Positions 35,852 to 46,127 are shown, counted from the stretch's first letter. The stretch: 64,000 nucleotides of DNA from CANHVK01 sp046304235 (GCA_046304235.1 JBKCEW010000004.1:93582-157581), one strand, 5' to 3'. The notes: generated from the letters alone by a model not told the origin. Made by a program: numbers and translations.

Positions 35852-35957
35852 AATCTTAAAATTTCGGGTTAAAGATAATTGAACTTGTTGAAATTATAGG
35901 AGAATTCCCGTGAGGGAAACACTACTTTTTTATTAATTTTGCTCTTTTCAAATTACT

Positions 35958-37127
35958 ATGTCTGATACAAGATACAACTTACGTGGTGTTTCTGCCGGTA
36001 AAGAGGATGTCCACAATGCCATCAAAAAAGTAGATAAAGGATTATTTCCAAAAGCGTTCTGTAAAATTGTTCCTGATACATTAACAGGTGATGATAACTA
36101 TTGTGTTGTTATGCACGCAGATGGAGCGGGTACAAAATCGTCTTTGGCGTATATGTATTGGAAAGAAACAGGTGATTTGTCTGTGTGGAAAGGAATCGCT
36201 CAAGATGCGTTGATTATGAATATCGACGATTTATTATGTGTTGGTGCGACGGATAATATTTTGTTGTCTTCAACAATTGGTAGAAATAAAAATTTGGTGC
36301 CAGGAGAAGTAATCTCTGCAATCATCAATGGAACAGAAGAATTACTACACGAATTACGTGAGCAAGGAATTGGTATTCAGTCAACAGGGGGTGAAACAGC
36401 AGATGTGGGTGATTTAGTGCGTACTTTGATTGTTGATTCAACAGTAGTTTGTCGTATGAAACGTGAAGACGTGATTTCTAATCATACGATCCAACCGGGA
36501 GATGTGATAGTTGGTTTGGCTTCTTTCGGACAAGCAACCTACGAAAACGCATACAATGGTGGAATGGGGAGTAACGGACTTACTTCGGCTAGACACGATG
36601 TGTTCAACAAAGAATTAGCAGCAAAATATCCTGAAAGTTTTGATCCTTCTGTACCGGAAGACTTAATTTATTCAGGGAAATATAAATTAACAGATGCGGT
36701 TGAAAACAGTCCGATTAATGCAGGACAATTGGTTTTATCGCCAACAAGAACGTATGCTCCGATTATCAAAAAGATCTTGGATGCACACCGCAATCAAATT
36801 CACGGAATGGTTCACTGTAGTGGAGGAGCGCAAACGAAAGTATTACACTTCGTTGATAATGTGCACGTGATTAAAGATAATTTGTTTGATGTTCCGCCTT
36901 TATTCAAAACGATTCAGGAGGAGTCAAATACAGATTGGAAAGAAATGTACAAAGTATTCAATATGGGTCACCGTATGGAATTGTATGTTCCACAAGAATT
37001 AGCACAATCAATCATAGAAATTTCAGAATCGTTTAACGTACCTGCTCAAATCGTTGGTAGAGTAGAAGTGTGTGACGGAAAAAAATTGACTATCAAATCA
37101 GCCTTTGGCGAATTTATTTACGAATAA
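35958..37127 (+). CDS. purM: Phosphoribosylformylglycinamidine cyclo-ligase-like protein (PurM/AIR synthase)
   Basis: This 389-residue protein has the PurM fold that makes AIR from FGAM and ATP in purine synthesis. The N-terminal ATP-binding half carries VMHADGAGTKSSLAY, MNIDDLLCVGA and QSTGGETADVGDLV. The C-terminal half has GMVHCSGGAQTKVLHF and VFNMGHRMELYVP. It is the longer Bacteroidota-type sequence, sometimes annotated only as AIR synthase-related, so pathway assignment is likely but not absolute. A TAATTTTG word at 35934-35941 fits a -7 promoter element. It is 3 bases upstream of prfA, so the two form an operon. Confidence 0.9.
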   Translation: MSDTRYNLRGVSAGKEDVHNAIKKVDKGLFPKAFCKIVPDTLTGDDNYCVVMHADGAGTKSSLAYMYWKETGDLSVWKGIAQDALIMNIDDLLCVGATDNILLSSTIGRNKNLVPGEVISAIINGTEELLHELREQGIGIQSTGGETADVGDLVRTLIVDSTVVCRMKREDVISNHTIQPGDVIVGLASFGQATYENAYNGGMGSNGLTSARHDVFNKELAAKYPESFDPSVPEDLIYSGKYKLTDAVENSPINAGQLVLSPTRTYAPIIKKILDAHRNQIHGMVHCSGGAQTKVLHFVDNVHVIKDNLFDVPPLFKTIQEESNTDWKEMYKVFNMGHRMELYVPQELAQSIIEISESFNVPAQIVGRVEVCDGKKLTIKSAFGEFIYE

Positions 37128-37130
37128 TAA

Positions 37131-38216
37131 ATGCAAGATTTACTTAAAAAATTAGAAGCGATTGAGTATCGTTTTCAGGAAGTTGGAACCTTGATTGTTG
37201 ACCCGGATATCATTTCTGATATGGATCGCTATGTCAAATTAAACAAGGAATACCGTGAGTTGGATGAAGTAGTAAAAGCCTACAAAGAATACCGCAATGT
37301 GATTGATAATATTGCAAGTTCGAAGGAATTATTAGCCATAGAAGAAGACCCTGAAATGCGTGAGATGGCGAAGATGGAAATCGATGAGTTGGAGAAAAAA
37401 CGCCCTGATTTAGAAGAACAATTGAAAATGTTATTGATTCCGAAAGATCCGGAAGACGATAAAAATGCCATTATGGAATTACGTGCCGGGACAGGGGGAG
37501 ATGAAGCGTGTATTTTCGTGGAAGATTGTTTCCGTATGTACACGATGTTCTTTAAAGAGATGGGATGGAAATACGAAATTTTGAACTCGCAAGAGGGTGG
37601 AACCAAAGGAATCAAAGAGATTTCGTTGGAGATTGAAGGAGAAGGAATTTATGGAATGTTGAAATTCGAATCGGGTGTTCACCGTGTACAACGTGTGCCT
37701 GAAACGGAATCACAAGGACGTGTGCATACATCAGCGATTACGGTAGCAGTGTTACCTGAAGCAGAAGAAGTAGATTTTGAATTGGATATGAACGATGTGC
37801 GTAAGGATACTTTCCGTGCATCAGGAGCGGGAGGTCAGCACATTAACAAAACGGAATCGGCAATTCGTTTGACACACATTCCTTCAGGATTAGTGGTTGA
37901 ATGTCAGGATGGTCGTTCACAACATAAAAACCTTGAAAAAGCGATTTCAGTATTGCGTTCTCGTTTGTACCAAATCGAATTAGATCGCGTACACGAAGAG
38001 CGTGCTGCAAAACGTAAGACCTTGGTTTCTACAGGTGACCGTTCAGCAAAAATTAGAACATACAATTATCCACAAGGACGTATTACGGACCACAGAATCA
38101 ATAAGACTATTTATAACCTTTCTGCTTTTATGAATGGAGATGTAAAAGATATGATTGATTCGTTGAAGATGGCTGAAAATGCGGAGAGAATGCGTGGAGA
38201 AGAGGCTAATGCTTAA
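37131..38216 (+). CDS. prfA: Peptide chain release factor 1
   Basis: This 361-residue class I release factor recognises UAA and UAG. The peptidyl-hydrolysis motif GGQ is in GAGGQHINKTESAIRL. The stop-codon recognition tripeptide of RF1 (PxT) is VPETE here, against SPF in RF2, which separates the two. The N-terminal helical domain 1 and C-terminal DHRINKTIYNL block are normal. There is no programmed frameshift. It sits between purM (3-base gap) and a lipoprotein gene that begins within or just after its end, so it is probably co-transcribed with both. Confidence 0.97.
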   Translation: MQDLLKKLEAIEYRFQEVGTLIVDPDIISDMDRYVKLNKEYRELDEVVKAYKEYRNVIDNIASSKELLAIEEDPEMREMAKMEIDELEKKRPDLEEQLKMLLIPKDPEDDKNAIMELRAGTGGDEACIFVEDCFRMYTMFFKEMGWKYEILNSQEGGTKGIKEISLEIEGEGIYGMLKFESGVHRVQRVPETESQGRVHTSAITVAVLPEAEEVDFELDMNDVRKDTFRASGAGGQHINKTESAIRLTHIPSGLVVECQDGRSQHKNLEKAISVLRSRLYQIELDRVHEERAAKRKTLVSTGDRSAKIRTYNYPQGRITDHRINKTIYNLSAFMNGDVKDMIDSLKMAENAERMRGEEANA

Positions 38217-38220
38217 TAAG

Positions 38221-38898
38221 ATGAACAGATTTCTTGTATTCATAGGATTGTTTTTTGTTGTGGTATCTTGCGTAGATATTGTAGATGATATTTCTATAAA
38301 AAGTGACGGAACAGGTACTTTCAAATATTCTGTTAATTTGAGTGCAAGTAAAGTGAAAGTAAATTCTATTTTAGCATTGGATAGTTTGGATGGAAAAAAA
38401 GTGCCTTCAATTCCAGAAATCAAAGAAAAAATCAATCATTATAAAGAGATTATTAGTCAGAAAGAAGGCCTTTCAAATGTTAAGGTAGAAAGCGATTTTA
38501 CGAATTTCATTTTTAAATTTCAGTGTGATTTTATGAGTGTTACACATTTACAAAAAGCCCTGAAAGAATTAGTAATAGAAGAGAGTAAAAACAAGGCTTT
38601 TAAAGATATAGAAACGAATTGGTTGGCTTGGGAGATGAATAAATTAGTTCGTTCAGTTCCTTCAATGACAACCGATTTCACTTCAAAATTGAAAAAAGAG
38701 GATGCAGAGGCATTAAAGAAAGGAAATTATATGTCCATTTCTCGCTTCGACAAAATAGTAGAGAAAACAGATAACCCTACCGCATTGATTTCAGCAAATA
38801 AACAAGCAGTGATGATTAAGTCTACTCCTTATACTTTGATTCAAAATCTGAAAGTGCTTGAAAATACCATTTACCTAACCGAAAACAAAAAACCTTAA
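38221..38898 (+). CDS. Hypothetical lipoprotein
   Basis: This 225-residue protein starts at ATG 38221 with a signal peptide and lipobox VVSC (cysteine about residue 17), so it is predicted to be lipid-anchored. An upstream ATG at 38209 overlaps prfA and is less likely. The mature part opens with DISIKSDGTGTFKYSVNLSASKV-like strands and has no recognisable catalytic motif. It is followed without a gap by an exported protein whose ATG overlaps its stop (TAATG at 38896-38900), and these are part of a four-gene envelope cluster to 45596. The function is unknown. Confidence 0.75.
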   Translation: MNRFLVFIGLFFVVVSCVDIVDDISIKSDGTGTFKYSVNLSASKVKVNSILALDSLDGKKVPSIPEIKEKINHYKEIISQKEGLSNVKVESDFTNFIFKFQCDFMSVTHLQKALKELVIEESKNKAFKDIETNWLAWEMNKLVRSVPSMTTDFTSKLKKEDAEALKKGNYMSISRFDKIVEKTDNPTALISANKQAVMIKSTPYTLIQNLKVLENTIYLTENKKP

Positions 38899-40778
38899 TG
38901 ATAAACAACGGACATAGATATGTTTTGTTCCTTTTAGGAATTTTCGTATCACTCTTTGCGTCTGCTCAAACTTCGGATGATCTTGTACCGAAAGATGCTG
39001 TGACGGTTTTTAGTGTAAACAATACTTCATTGTTGAAGAAAATTTCAATGGATTCCATTATTCAATATGAATTTATGGAAGAAGTGCAATCTGAAATGTT
39101 TGATGGTTCAGCAGATAACAAAACCTTAAAAGATGCGGGTGTTGATTTCAATCAAAAATTGAATGTTTTTTATGGTAGAAATGGCAATTACGAGGTTTCA
39201 GGATTTACTTTCGGTATTAGCAGTTTGAAAGATTTATTGAGGGTATTCGATGATTTTGATAAAGTAAAAAGTCCGGTTGATGGTATTGAATATTATAATA
39301 GTTATTTCAATCATTTAATTTTAAAAGGCAATGCAGGATTAGTACTTCGAGTAGATCCATCTTATGAAAAAGTGAAACATGTAACGGATTCTATTTGGAG
39401 AGCAAGAGGAAACGGATATGTTATTGATGACAAAGCGAAATCGGAAGAAGAAGGGATGGATGAGGGAGATGAAGGAGAAGATATTGACAAAATACTGAAA
39501 GAGGGCCAATTAGATGAAGATGATTCGGAAACAAAATTAGACCCAAAAGCCGTTCAAACAAAAACATATTGGGAATTAAAAGATTCTGTAACAAGTGTCT
39601 TACAAGCAAGGTATTTGAATGCGATTTTGGTGGAAATGTTTGAAAAAAATATTCATTTAAAAAATCAAGATGTTCGTTTTAATGATATGTTAACGCATAC
39701 TTGTGAAGGTACGTTCTATTTAGATAATTCACGTAACTTCCAATATGCCAAAGGTTTTTGGTATTTCCAAACGATGTTCCCGGAATTGTTTAAAGATATT
39801 AAAGCATTGTATAGTGGCAACGTTATTATTGGGGATATCTTCTTGAAAGAAAATGCGATATCTGTCAAATTTGAAGCCCATTACGGAAAAGATTTAGGTA
39901 AAATTTATCAAAAATTGAATAGTACGAAATTTGATAAAAGTGTCTTGAATTACATTCACGAAGATTGCGCAGGTTTTTTCACTTATAATATCAACTTGAA
40001 AGAAGGGTATAAGCAAGCATATGACATTATTATACCGATGTTGAGTAAAGAGCGCGACCCAAGAGTTACAACCAATGTGTTGAAAGCAGAGTTGTTAAAT
40101 GAATTTTTAAATACCGATGCTATTTTCGAAACGTACCAAGGAAGTATGTTTGGAACATTCAACGGAATTAAAAAAGTGAAAACGAAAAAGATTGAATTCT
40201 CTTACGACGAAAACACCTTCGAGTACAAAGAAAAAGAAATCGAAGGGGAAGAAGAAATGCCAATGTTTACCGTTGGATTTTCAACGGGTCGTGCAGATAT
40301 TCCTGAAAAGATTCTCTCATATATGTCTAAAATGACTTCTCGTTTCAAAAATATGGGTAAATATTGGAAGATTGATGATGCAGTATTTAATTCAATTCCT
40401 GTATATGTAATGGCTGGAAACAATGGGCTTTTAGTCATTACGAATGATGAAGATTTAGCAATCAACCATACAAACGGTTATGGAATAAAATCGCTATCAG
40501 GAAAGAAAGCAAAAAGTGCGAAGAAAAGTAAATTTATGTACGCCTATGTAAATATCGGGGAGGTACTTAATAAAATTCCAAAGCAAGTTTTTACAGCAAA
40601 ACAAAATGAAATTTTAGATGCAATGCGCGGAAAAGAAGGGTTTGTTGAATTGACTACCGAAAAAACTACTGCTGATCATACCAATTTCGATATCAATTAC
40701 TTCTTCCAAGGAAATTACAAAGATTCAGGCATCTATTTATTGGATTTAATTAATTCGGCTTACGTTTTGGCAAAGTAA
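38898..40778 (+). CDS. Exported DUF4836-like protein
   Basis: This 626-residue protein has a cleavable signal peptide (about 1-23, ending ASAQ). The mature N-terminus DLVPKDAVTVFSVNNTSLLKKI resembles the opening of DUF4836 proteins of Bacteroidota, a family of periplasmic/surface proteins of unknown function. A strongly acidic stretch (about 177-210, rich in D and E) follows, then alternating strand/helix sequence. No enzyme motif is seen. It overlaps the lipoprotein gene before it by one base and is 4 bases upstream of a membrane-anchored protein, so they probably work together at the envelope. Confidence 0.72.
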   Translation: MINNGHRYVLFLLGIFVSLFASAQTSDDLVPKDAVTVFSVNNTSLLKKISMDSIIQYEFMEEVQSEMFDGSADNKTLKDAGVDFNQKLNVFYGRNGNYEVSGFTFGISSLKDLLRVFDDFDKVKSPVDGIEYYNSYFNHLILKGNAGLVLRVDPSYEKVKHVTDSIWRARGNGYVIDDKAKSEEEGMDEGDEGEDIDKILKEGQLDEDDSETKLDPKAVQTKTYWELKDSVTSVLQARYLNAILVEMFEKNIHLKNQDVRFNDMLTHTCEGTFYLDNSRNFQYAKGFWYFQTMFPELFKDIKALYSGNVIIGDIFLKENAISVKFEAHYGKDLGKIYQKLNSTKFDKSVLNYIHEDCAGFFTYNINLKEGYKQAYDIIIPMLSKERDPRVTTNVLKAELLNEFLNTDAIFETYQGSMFGTFNGIKKVKTKKIEFSYDENTFEYKEKEIEGEEEMPMFTVGFSTGRADIPEKILSYMSKMTSRFKNMGKYWKIDDAVFNSIPVYVMAGNNGLLVITNDEDLAINHTNGYGIKSLSGKKAKSAKKSKFMYAYVNIGEVLNKIPKQVFTAKQNEILDAMRGKEGFVELTTEKTTADHTNFDINYFFQGNYKDSGIYLLDLINSAYVLAK

Positions 40779-40782
40779 TACA

Positions 40783-42105
40783 ATGGCACGTAAGGTATTT
40801 TTTATTCTCTTTTTAATCAGTTTATTGGTTGGATTTTTTTATTTCCGTCCTTTATGGACAAACAATGAACCACCACCAAGTTTAATGGATCGAATTCCAG
40901 TGGGTGACTTTTTGGGAAGGGTGTATTTATTGGATGTTGCTAGAGAATCAACACCGCTTACTTACCATAATAAAATACCTTTTCGCGATTTATTTTCTCC
41001 GGAATTTATGTTGGCACAGGCAAAAAGTTATGGATTAGATTTACAACGACCAACTTACTTTTTTGGTAATGAAACTGGTGAGTGGGGAGCATTGATTCAC
41101 GTGATCGATAGTAGTAAAATCTATTCCGGAGTGGCGCGTTTACAAAAAAACATCGACTTACAAGACACCATTGTGGGTGAACAAAAAGTATTTTCTTTTA
41201 AGGGTAAACAGTCTTATTTGACTTACGGGAAAGATTGGCTTTTTGTGTATAAAGGACGAAATCTAACAAAATGGATGTATCACGTAATTTATTCCAAAAA
41301 AGGAGATGCAACGAAAGTTTGGAAAGCCTTTGATAAAGAAAAACAATTTAAAAATGAGAAATTGGTTGTTTACTCAAATTACCAAAAATTCATTAAAAAA
41401 GGATTTACCACTGCGATGTTTGCACACGATATGGATTCCACAAATTTACGCATAAAAACTTATATGCGTACAAATAAAGCACTGGCTGTTTCTCCCAAAA
41501 AAGAAGGTCCATCATTCGTGAACTCGACAGGTAAATTGTTGAATTTACATTTTAATGTACATAAACTTCGTAAAACTAAAAACGACCCCTATTACAAACT
41601 GATGCACGGAGTTAGTAAAAGAGTGAGTTTTCCTTTACAATCGTTTTTGAATACGTGGGAAGGAGATTTATCTTACTACCAAGGAGGATTTATTAATGTG
41701 AAAGAAAAAGTCATCGAAACAACATTAGATGAAAACTTTAATGTATCAGAAAAAGTTGTTTTAAAGGATAAAAAAGTACCTTCTTTTGCTTTGTTATTTT
41801 CTATAAATGAAAATATTCACGATTTGCTTTATCAACTTTTTGTGAAAGGAATTTTACGAAGAGAAGAGAATAAATTGCGTTTTTTATTTTCTCCTCCTAT
41901 CAAAATGAATCTCACGCCTGAAACAGTTTATTTTTATTCTTCAGATAATGTTCCAATGACAACCACAACCACTTCGAATGGAGGTGTTTGGACATATAGA
42001 GGTGCTCGTTATGAATTTCATTTGGATTCGATGAACCAAAAAGAAACCTTTGGAACAATTAATTTACCTGCGAAAGGATTGTTTCAGATTTTGAGAACTT
42101 TTTGA
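40783..42105 (+). CDS. Membrane-anchored hypothetical protein
   Basis: This 440-residue protein has one N-terminal hydrophobic helix (about 4-24) not followed by an obvious cleavage site, so it is probably anchored in the inner membrane with a large periplasmic part. It is not recognised. Composition is basic with many aromatic residues; sequences such as YFFGNETGEWGALIHVID and SYLTYGKDWLFVYKG suggest a beta-rich fold like that of the preceding protein. It is 4 bases after the DUF4836-like gene and 56 bases before the large barrel gene. A hairpin TTACGTT...AACGTAA (42133-42152) follows. Confidence 0.7.
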   Translation: MARKVFFILFLISLLVGFFYFRPLWTNNEPPPSLMDRIPVGDFLGRVYLLDVARESTPLTYHNKIPFRDLFSPEFMLAQAKSYGLDLQRPTYFFGNETGEWGALIHVIDSSKIYSGVARLQKNIDLQDTIVGEQKVFSFKGKQSYLTYGKDWLFVYKGRNLTKWMYHVIYSKKGDATKVWKAFDKEKQFKNEKLVVYSNYQKFIKKGFTTAMFAHDMDSTNLRIKTYMRTNKALAVSPKKEGPSFVNSTGKLLNLHFNVHKLRKTKNDPYYKLMHGVSKRVSFPLQSFLNTWEGDLSYYQGGFINVKEKVIETTLDENFNVSEKVVLKDKKVPSFALLFSINENIHDLLYQLFVKGILRREENKLRFLFSPPIKMNLTPETVYFYSSDNVPMTTTTTSNGGVWTYRGARYEFHLDSMNQKETFGTINLPAKGLFQILRTF

Positions 42106-42161
42106 ATTTGAACATACTGTATAAGTTAATTTTTACGTTCTAAAAAACGTAATTTCGTAGA

Positions 42162-45100
42162 GTGATACCTTTCAGGCTTTTTTTATTCATTTGTTGTGTA
42201 TTTACTTTTTCCCAATCGACTTTGGGTCAGTGGAATAACACACGTAAGAAAAAAGTTGTAGCAGGGAGTGAATTAATAGTTTTAGATACGTTTACCATTT
42301 ATCCCTTATCTTTTCGTGCATCTGTTCGTGGTGTTCCCCTTTCTACTGATGAATATGATTTAAATATCAGCGATAAAACGTTTCAACTACGAAAACCAAT
42401 CAAGGATACTTTATTTATTGAATATCAAGTATTACCCTATGATTTCGGTAAGAAATACCAGAAAAGAGATACTTCTATTATTTATCGCGTAAATAAAGGG
42501 GATAGAGAAAAATTTTTGATTACCGAGCCCAATTCTTATGAATCGATTTTTGGAAGTAGTGGATTGAAAAAGAGTGGTAGTATTTCGCGTGGAGTTTCTT
42601 TTGGTAATAATCAAAATGTATCGCTCAATTCTTCCTTGAATTTAGAATTATCGGGAGAATTGGCTCCGAATTTGAAAATTATGGCTTCGGTAACTGATAA
42701 CAATATTCCCATACAACCTGAAGGAAATACAAGTAAGTTACAAGAGTTCGACCAAGTATTTATTCAGATTTACAACGATAAATTTAAGTTGATTGCAGGT
42801 GATTATTGGCTTTCCAAACCACAAGGTTATTTTTTGAATTACCGTAAAAGAGGTCAGGGACTAAACACTGAATTTGTAAATAAAACTAAAAAGGGCGAAT
42901 GGAAAAATGGAATTTCTGCTGGTTTATCAAAAGGGAAATATGCAAGACAAGTAGTTCAAGGTGTCGAAGGAAATCAAGGGCCTTACCGTATGCGTGGTAA
43001 TGAAAATGAACCGTTTATCATTATGTTATCAGGAACCGAAAAAGTATATATTGATGGTCGTTTATTACAACGTGGCCAAGAGAACGATTACGTAGTAAAT
43101 TACAATACTTCTGAAATTACATTTACAAGTAAAAACATCATTACCAAGGATGTACGTATTGTGGTGGAGTTTCAATATACTGACCAAAGTTATGCGCGCT
43201 CTTTATTAACTACTTCAAATGTGTATTCTTCTTATAAACTTTCAGTTTGGTTTAATGCTTTTTCAGAGCAAGATGCTAAAAATCAGACCTTACAACAGTC
43301 ACTTTCTACGGAACAAAAATTGAAAATGGCTTCCATAGGGGATAGTTTACAATTCGCCGGAACCTTAAGTGCAGACTCGGTTGGCTTTTTGGAAAATCAA
43401 AATATGTATTATAAGGTAGACACATTAGGATTTAATAATGTATTAGTTTATAGTGTAAATCCAAAGACAGCTGTGTATCAAGCTGTGTTTTCACAAGTTG
43501 GCGCAAACAACGGAAATTATGTGTTTGATCGTTTCAATGCTTTAGGTAAAATTTATAAATGGGTAATGCCAGAAAACGGTATTCCACAAGGAGATTATGA
43601 ACCCATACGATTGCTTACTACACCCAAACAAAAACAAATGGTTACAGCAGGAGTTAATGTAAAAATTAGTCCTAAAGTGATGTTAGAAACAGAGTGGGGG
43701 TACTCTAAAAATGATATTAATACGTTTTCAACCATTGATAAAGCAAACGATGAAGGCTATAGTAATAAGTCAAAAATAAGTTATAAAACCCCATTTGGAA
43801 AGGATAGTATAAAACCGTGGACCTGGGTAACAAGTGCAGAAACCGAGTTTTTATCGACTCATTTTGCTCCAATAGAGTTATTCAGAACAATGGAGTTTGA
43901 CCGTGATTGGAATACCCGTGGAAAAGGTTATACTGGTAGTCAATTGTCAATAGGTGCTTCTACGGGAATTGAGCATTTATCTCGAGGTAAAATAAATCTA
44001 GACGCGACTAATTATATTGTTGGAAGTGATTATAATGGACAAAAGTTAGCGTGGAATGGTCGTTGGAAACAAAATGGTTTTCAGGCTGATTGGACTTCTT
44101 CAATGTTGAATTCAAATCATCCACAACTTATAAATAAGTTCTTAAGACATAAGTTGACGATGAGTCAAAAAATAGGAAAAATCAAAATTGGATATGCTGA
44201 TGACCAAGAAGATAACCGTTACCGTAATGATACCGTACTGACCAATCAAAGTTATGGTTTTTACGATTATCAATTTTTTATTGCGAATGCAGATAGTGCC
44301 GCGTTTAATTATAAAGTTTTTTACAGAGAGCGTCTCGATATGCGATCGGATACTACCACGTTTATCAATGTTGCCAAAGCAAGAAATACAGGGTTTGATA
44401 TGAGTATTCTTTCATTGAAAAACCAACGTTTGAATATCATAGTGAATTACAGAGAACTGAAAATCAATCAGCCAAAATACATCAATCAAACACCAGAAAA
44501 TACGTTGTTGGGAAGGGTAGATTACGATGTGAATTTATGTAAAGGAATGGTTTCGTGGAATACATTCTATGAAATTGGTAGTGGGTTAGAACTCAAAAGA
44601 GAGTTTTTGTATGTGAAGGTAAACGATGGACAAGGGGTGTACACTTGGATAGATTATAACCAGGACGGAATCAAAGATTTAAATGAATTTGAAGTGGCAC
44701 AGTTCGTAGATCAGGCGAGTTACATTAGGGTGTTTACGCCGAGCAATCAATACGTGAATTCCTATTCAAACGAACTTAACCAAGGGATTTTCATTAAACC
44801 CGAAAAACTTTGGTCGAATAAAAAAGGTATTCGAAAGTCGTTGGCTTTATTTTCAGACCAAATGCGTATGCGAATCAATCGAAAAACCAGTTCATTTGAT
44901 AAGTTAAACGGTTTTAATCCTTTTGTAATAAATATTAGTGATACTGCTTTAATCAGCACCAATTACAATTTCAGAAACACCTTATTTTTTAATCGAAATA
45001 GTGCTATTTTCGGAGCAGATTTAACCTATCAAGATATTCGTTCAAAATCTTTATTAGCAACTGGTTTTGATGCCAGAAATCAACATTCAACCGAGTTAAA

Positions 45101-45596
45101 TTTGCGTTGGAATCCTAATAAAGTAATACTGTTAGAAGCACTTTTATCACAAGGTTCCAAACAGGTAAAAGCAGATTATACTATTGGTAGAAATTATGAT
45201 TTGACTTTTAAATCGTACAAACCTTCTATCAGTTATCAGCCATCGACAGCGGTGCGCTATACTGTTGATAGTCGTTATGTTCAAAAAAATGCGCTAACAG
45301 GGGAAACAACAAATATCAAAGAACTTACATTTCGCTTGAAATACAATCAAACAGAAAAAGGGAGTTTACAAGGAAGTTTTTCCTTACTACAAATACAATT
45401 TAATGGAGTTAGTACTTCAGCCTTGGGTTTTGAAATGTTGGAAGCCTTAAAGCCCGGAAGAAATAACACTTGGACCTTGGGTTATCAACGTTCAGTTTCC
45501 AAAAAAATCCAAATTTCGATTCAGTATTCCGGACGTAATTCAGAGAGTAGTCGCACTATACACGCCGGCGGAATGGAAGTCAGAGCGTTTTTTTAA
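42162..45596 (+). CDS. Large SprA-like outer membrane beta-barrel protein
   Basis: This 1144-residue protein has a signal peptide (about 1-22). It has the composition of a giant barrel: many alternating strands with aromatic girdles, NKT/RGKGYTG-type turns, and a terminal phenylalanine (VRAFF), the usual signal for BAM insertion. Blocks such as GSISRGVSFGNNQN, LNLELSGELAPNLKIMASVTDN and IYNDKFKLIAGDYWLSKP resemble segments of SprA, the 36-strand type 9 secretion translocon, but the protein is less than half as long, so it is a relative of unknown role. The start is a GTG at 42162; TAATTTCG at 42150 may be a -7 element. Confidence 0.75.
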   Translation: MIPFRLFLFICCVFTFSQSTLGQWNNTRKKKVVAGSELIVLDTFTIYPLSFRASVRGVPLSTDEYDLNISDKTFQLRKPIKDTLFIEYQVLPYDFGKKYQKRDTSIIYRVNKGDREKFLITEPNSYESIFGSSGLKKSGSISRGVSFGNNQNVSLNSSLNLELSGELAPNLKIMASVTDNNIPIQPEGNTSKLQEFDQVFIQIYNDKFKLIAGDYWLSKPQGYFLNYRKRGQGLNTEFVNKTKKGEWKNGISAGLSKGKYARQVVQGVEGNQGPYRMRGNENEPFIIMLSGTEKVYIDGRLLQRGQENDYVVNYNTSEITFTSKNIITKDVRIVVEFQYTDQSYARSLLTTSNVYSSYKLSVWFNAFSEQDAKNQTLQQSLSTEQKLKMASIGDSLQFAGTLSADSVGFLENQNMYYKVDTLGFNNVLVYSVNPKTAVYQAVFSQVGANNGNYVFDRFNALGKIYKWVMPENGIPQGDYEPIRLLTTPKQKQMVTAGVNVKISPKVMLETEWGYSKNDINTFSTIDKANDEGYSNKSKISYKTPFGKDSIKPWTWVTSAETEFLSTHFAPIELFRTMEFDRDWNTRGKGYTGSQLSIGASTGIEHLSRGKINLDATNYIVGSDYNGQKLAWNGRWKQNGFQADWTSSMLNSNHPQLINKFLRHKLTMSQKIGKIKIGYADDQEDNRYRNDTVLTNQSYGFYDYQFFIANADSAAFNYKVFYRERLDMRSDTTTFINVAKARNTGFDMSILSLKNQRLNIIVNYRELKINQPKYINQTPENTLLGRVDYDVNLCKGMVSWNTFYEIGSGLELKREFLYVKVNDGQGVYTWIDYNQDGIKDLNEFEVAQFVDQASYIRVFTPSNQYVNSYSNELNQGIFIKPEKLWSNKKGIRKSLALFSDQMRMRINRKTSSFDKLNGFNPFVINISDTALISTNYNFRNTLFFNRNSAIFGADLTYQDIRSKSLLATGFDARNQHSTELNLRWNPNKVILLEALLSQGSKQVKADYTIGRNYDLTFKSYKPSISYQPSTAVRYTVDSRYVQKNALTGETTNIKELTFRLKYNQTEKGSLQGSFSLLQIQFNGVSTSALGFEMLEALKPGRNNTWTLGYQRSVSKKIQISIQYSGRNSESSRTIHAGGMEVRAFF

Positions 45597-45607
45597 AAAA
45601 ATACGTT

Positions 45608-45640
45608 TCCCTCCTTGAGGAGTCCCGATAGCTATCGGGA
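45608..45640. repeat. CTCCTTGAGGAG plus TCCCGATAGCTATCGGGA palindromes
   Basis: Two nested palindromic words follow each other: CTCCTTGAGGAG, related to the element at 5180, and the perfect 18-base palindrome TCCCGATAGCTATCGGGA (45623-45640). They lie between the barrel gene and gcvH (convergent), so they may also help to end transcription. Confidence 0.75.
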
Positions 45641-45693
45641 AAGGTAGGTGATACTTTTTTATATATGATGGAGTAGTCTCATTTCGGTTACTA

Positions 45694-45726
45694 AATAAAA
45701 AAAGGCCATCCAACAGGACAGCCTTT
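45694..45726 (-). terminator. Rho-independent terminator after gcvH
   Basis: On the minus strand AAAGGCTGTCC pairs with GGATGGCCTTT (one two-base internal mismatch) and is followed by TTTTATTT. It begins 24 bases after the gcvH stop. Confidence 0.8.
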
Positions 45727-45749
45727 ATATCTATAAATCAAGTTAATGA

Positions 45750-46127
45750 TTATCCGATTAAGTTTTGGTATTCGTCAGCAGAAAGTAGACCATCCACTTC
45801 AGAAGCGTCTGACATTTCAATTTTGATCATCCATCCGTCACCGTAAGGGTTTGAGTTTACTGATTCAGGATTAGCCTCCAATGCAGTATTGAATTCAACG
45901 ATTTTTCCAGAAACAGGTAAATACAAATCAGATACTGTTTTAACTGCTTCAACAGAACCGAAGATTTCTTCTTTACCAAGTTCTTCACCTTCTGTTTCCA
46001 CTTCAACATAAACGATGTCACCCAATTCGCTTTGCGCGAAATCAGTAATACCAACGATAGCAATGTTACCTTCTACACGAACCCATTCGTGGTCTTTTGT
46101 GTATTTCAATTCTGCAGGAATGTTCAT
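45750..46127 (-). CDS. gcvH: Glycine cleavage system H protein
   Basis: This 125-residue lipoyl carrier protein shuttles the aminomethyl group between the P, T and L proteins of the glycine cleavage complex. The lipoyl-lysine lies in GSVEAVKTVSD (Lys63), and the family start YTKDHEWVRVEG is intact. C-terminal NPYGDGWMIKI is also standard. It is a single gene with its own terminator; gcvP and gcvT are not in the window. The start ATG at 46127 is well supported. Confidence 0.97.
   Translation of the reverse strand: MNIPAELKYTKDHEWVRVEGNIAIVGITDFAQSELGDIVYVEVETEGEELGKEEIFGSVEAVKTVSDLYLPVSGKIVEFNTALEANPESVNSNPYGDGWMIKIEMSDASEVDGLLSADEYQNLIG

Noticed and set aside
38060..38075. Perfect DnaA-box word TTATCCACA
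   Set aside because: It falls inside prfA where it encodes the conserved NYPQG residues, and no cluster of boxes or AT-rich unwinding region is near it.
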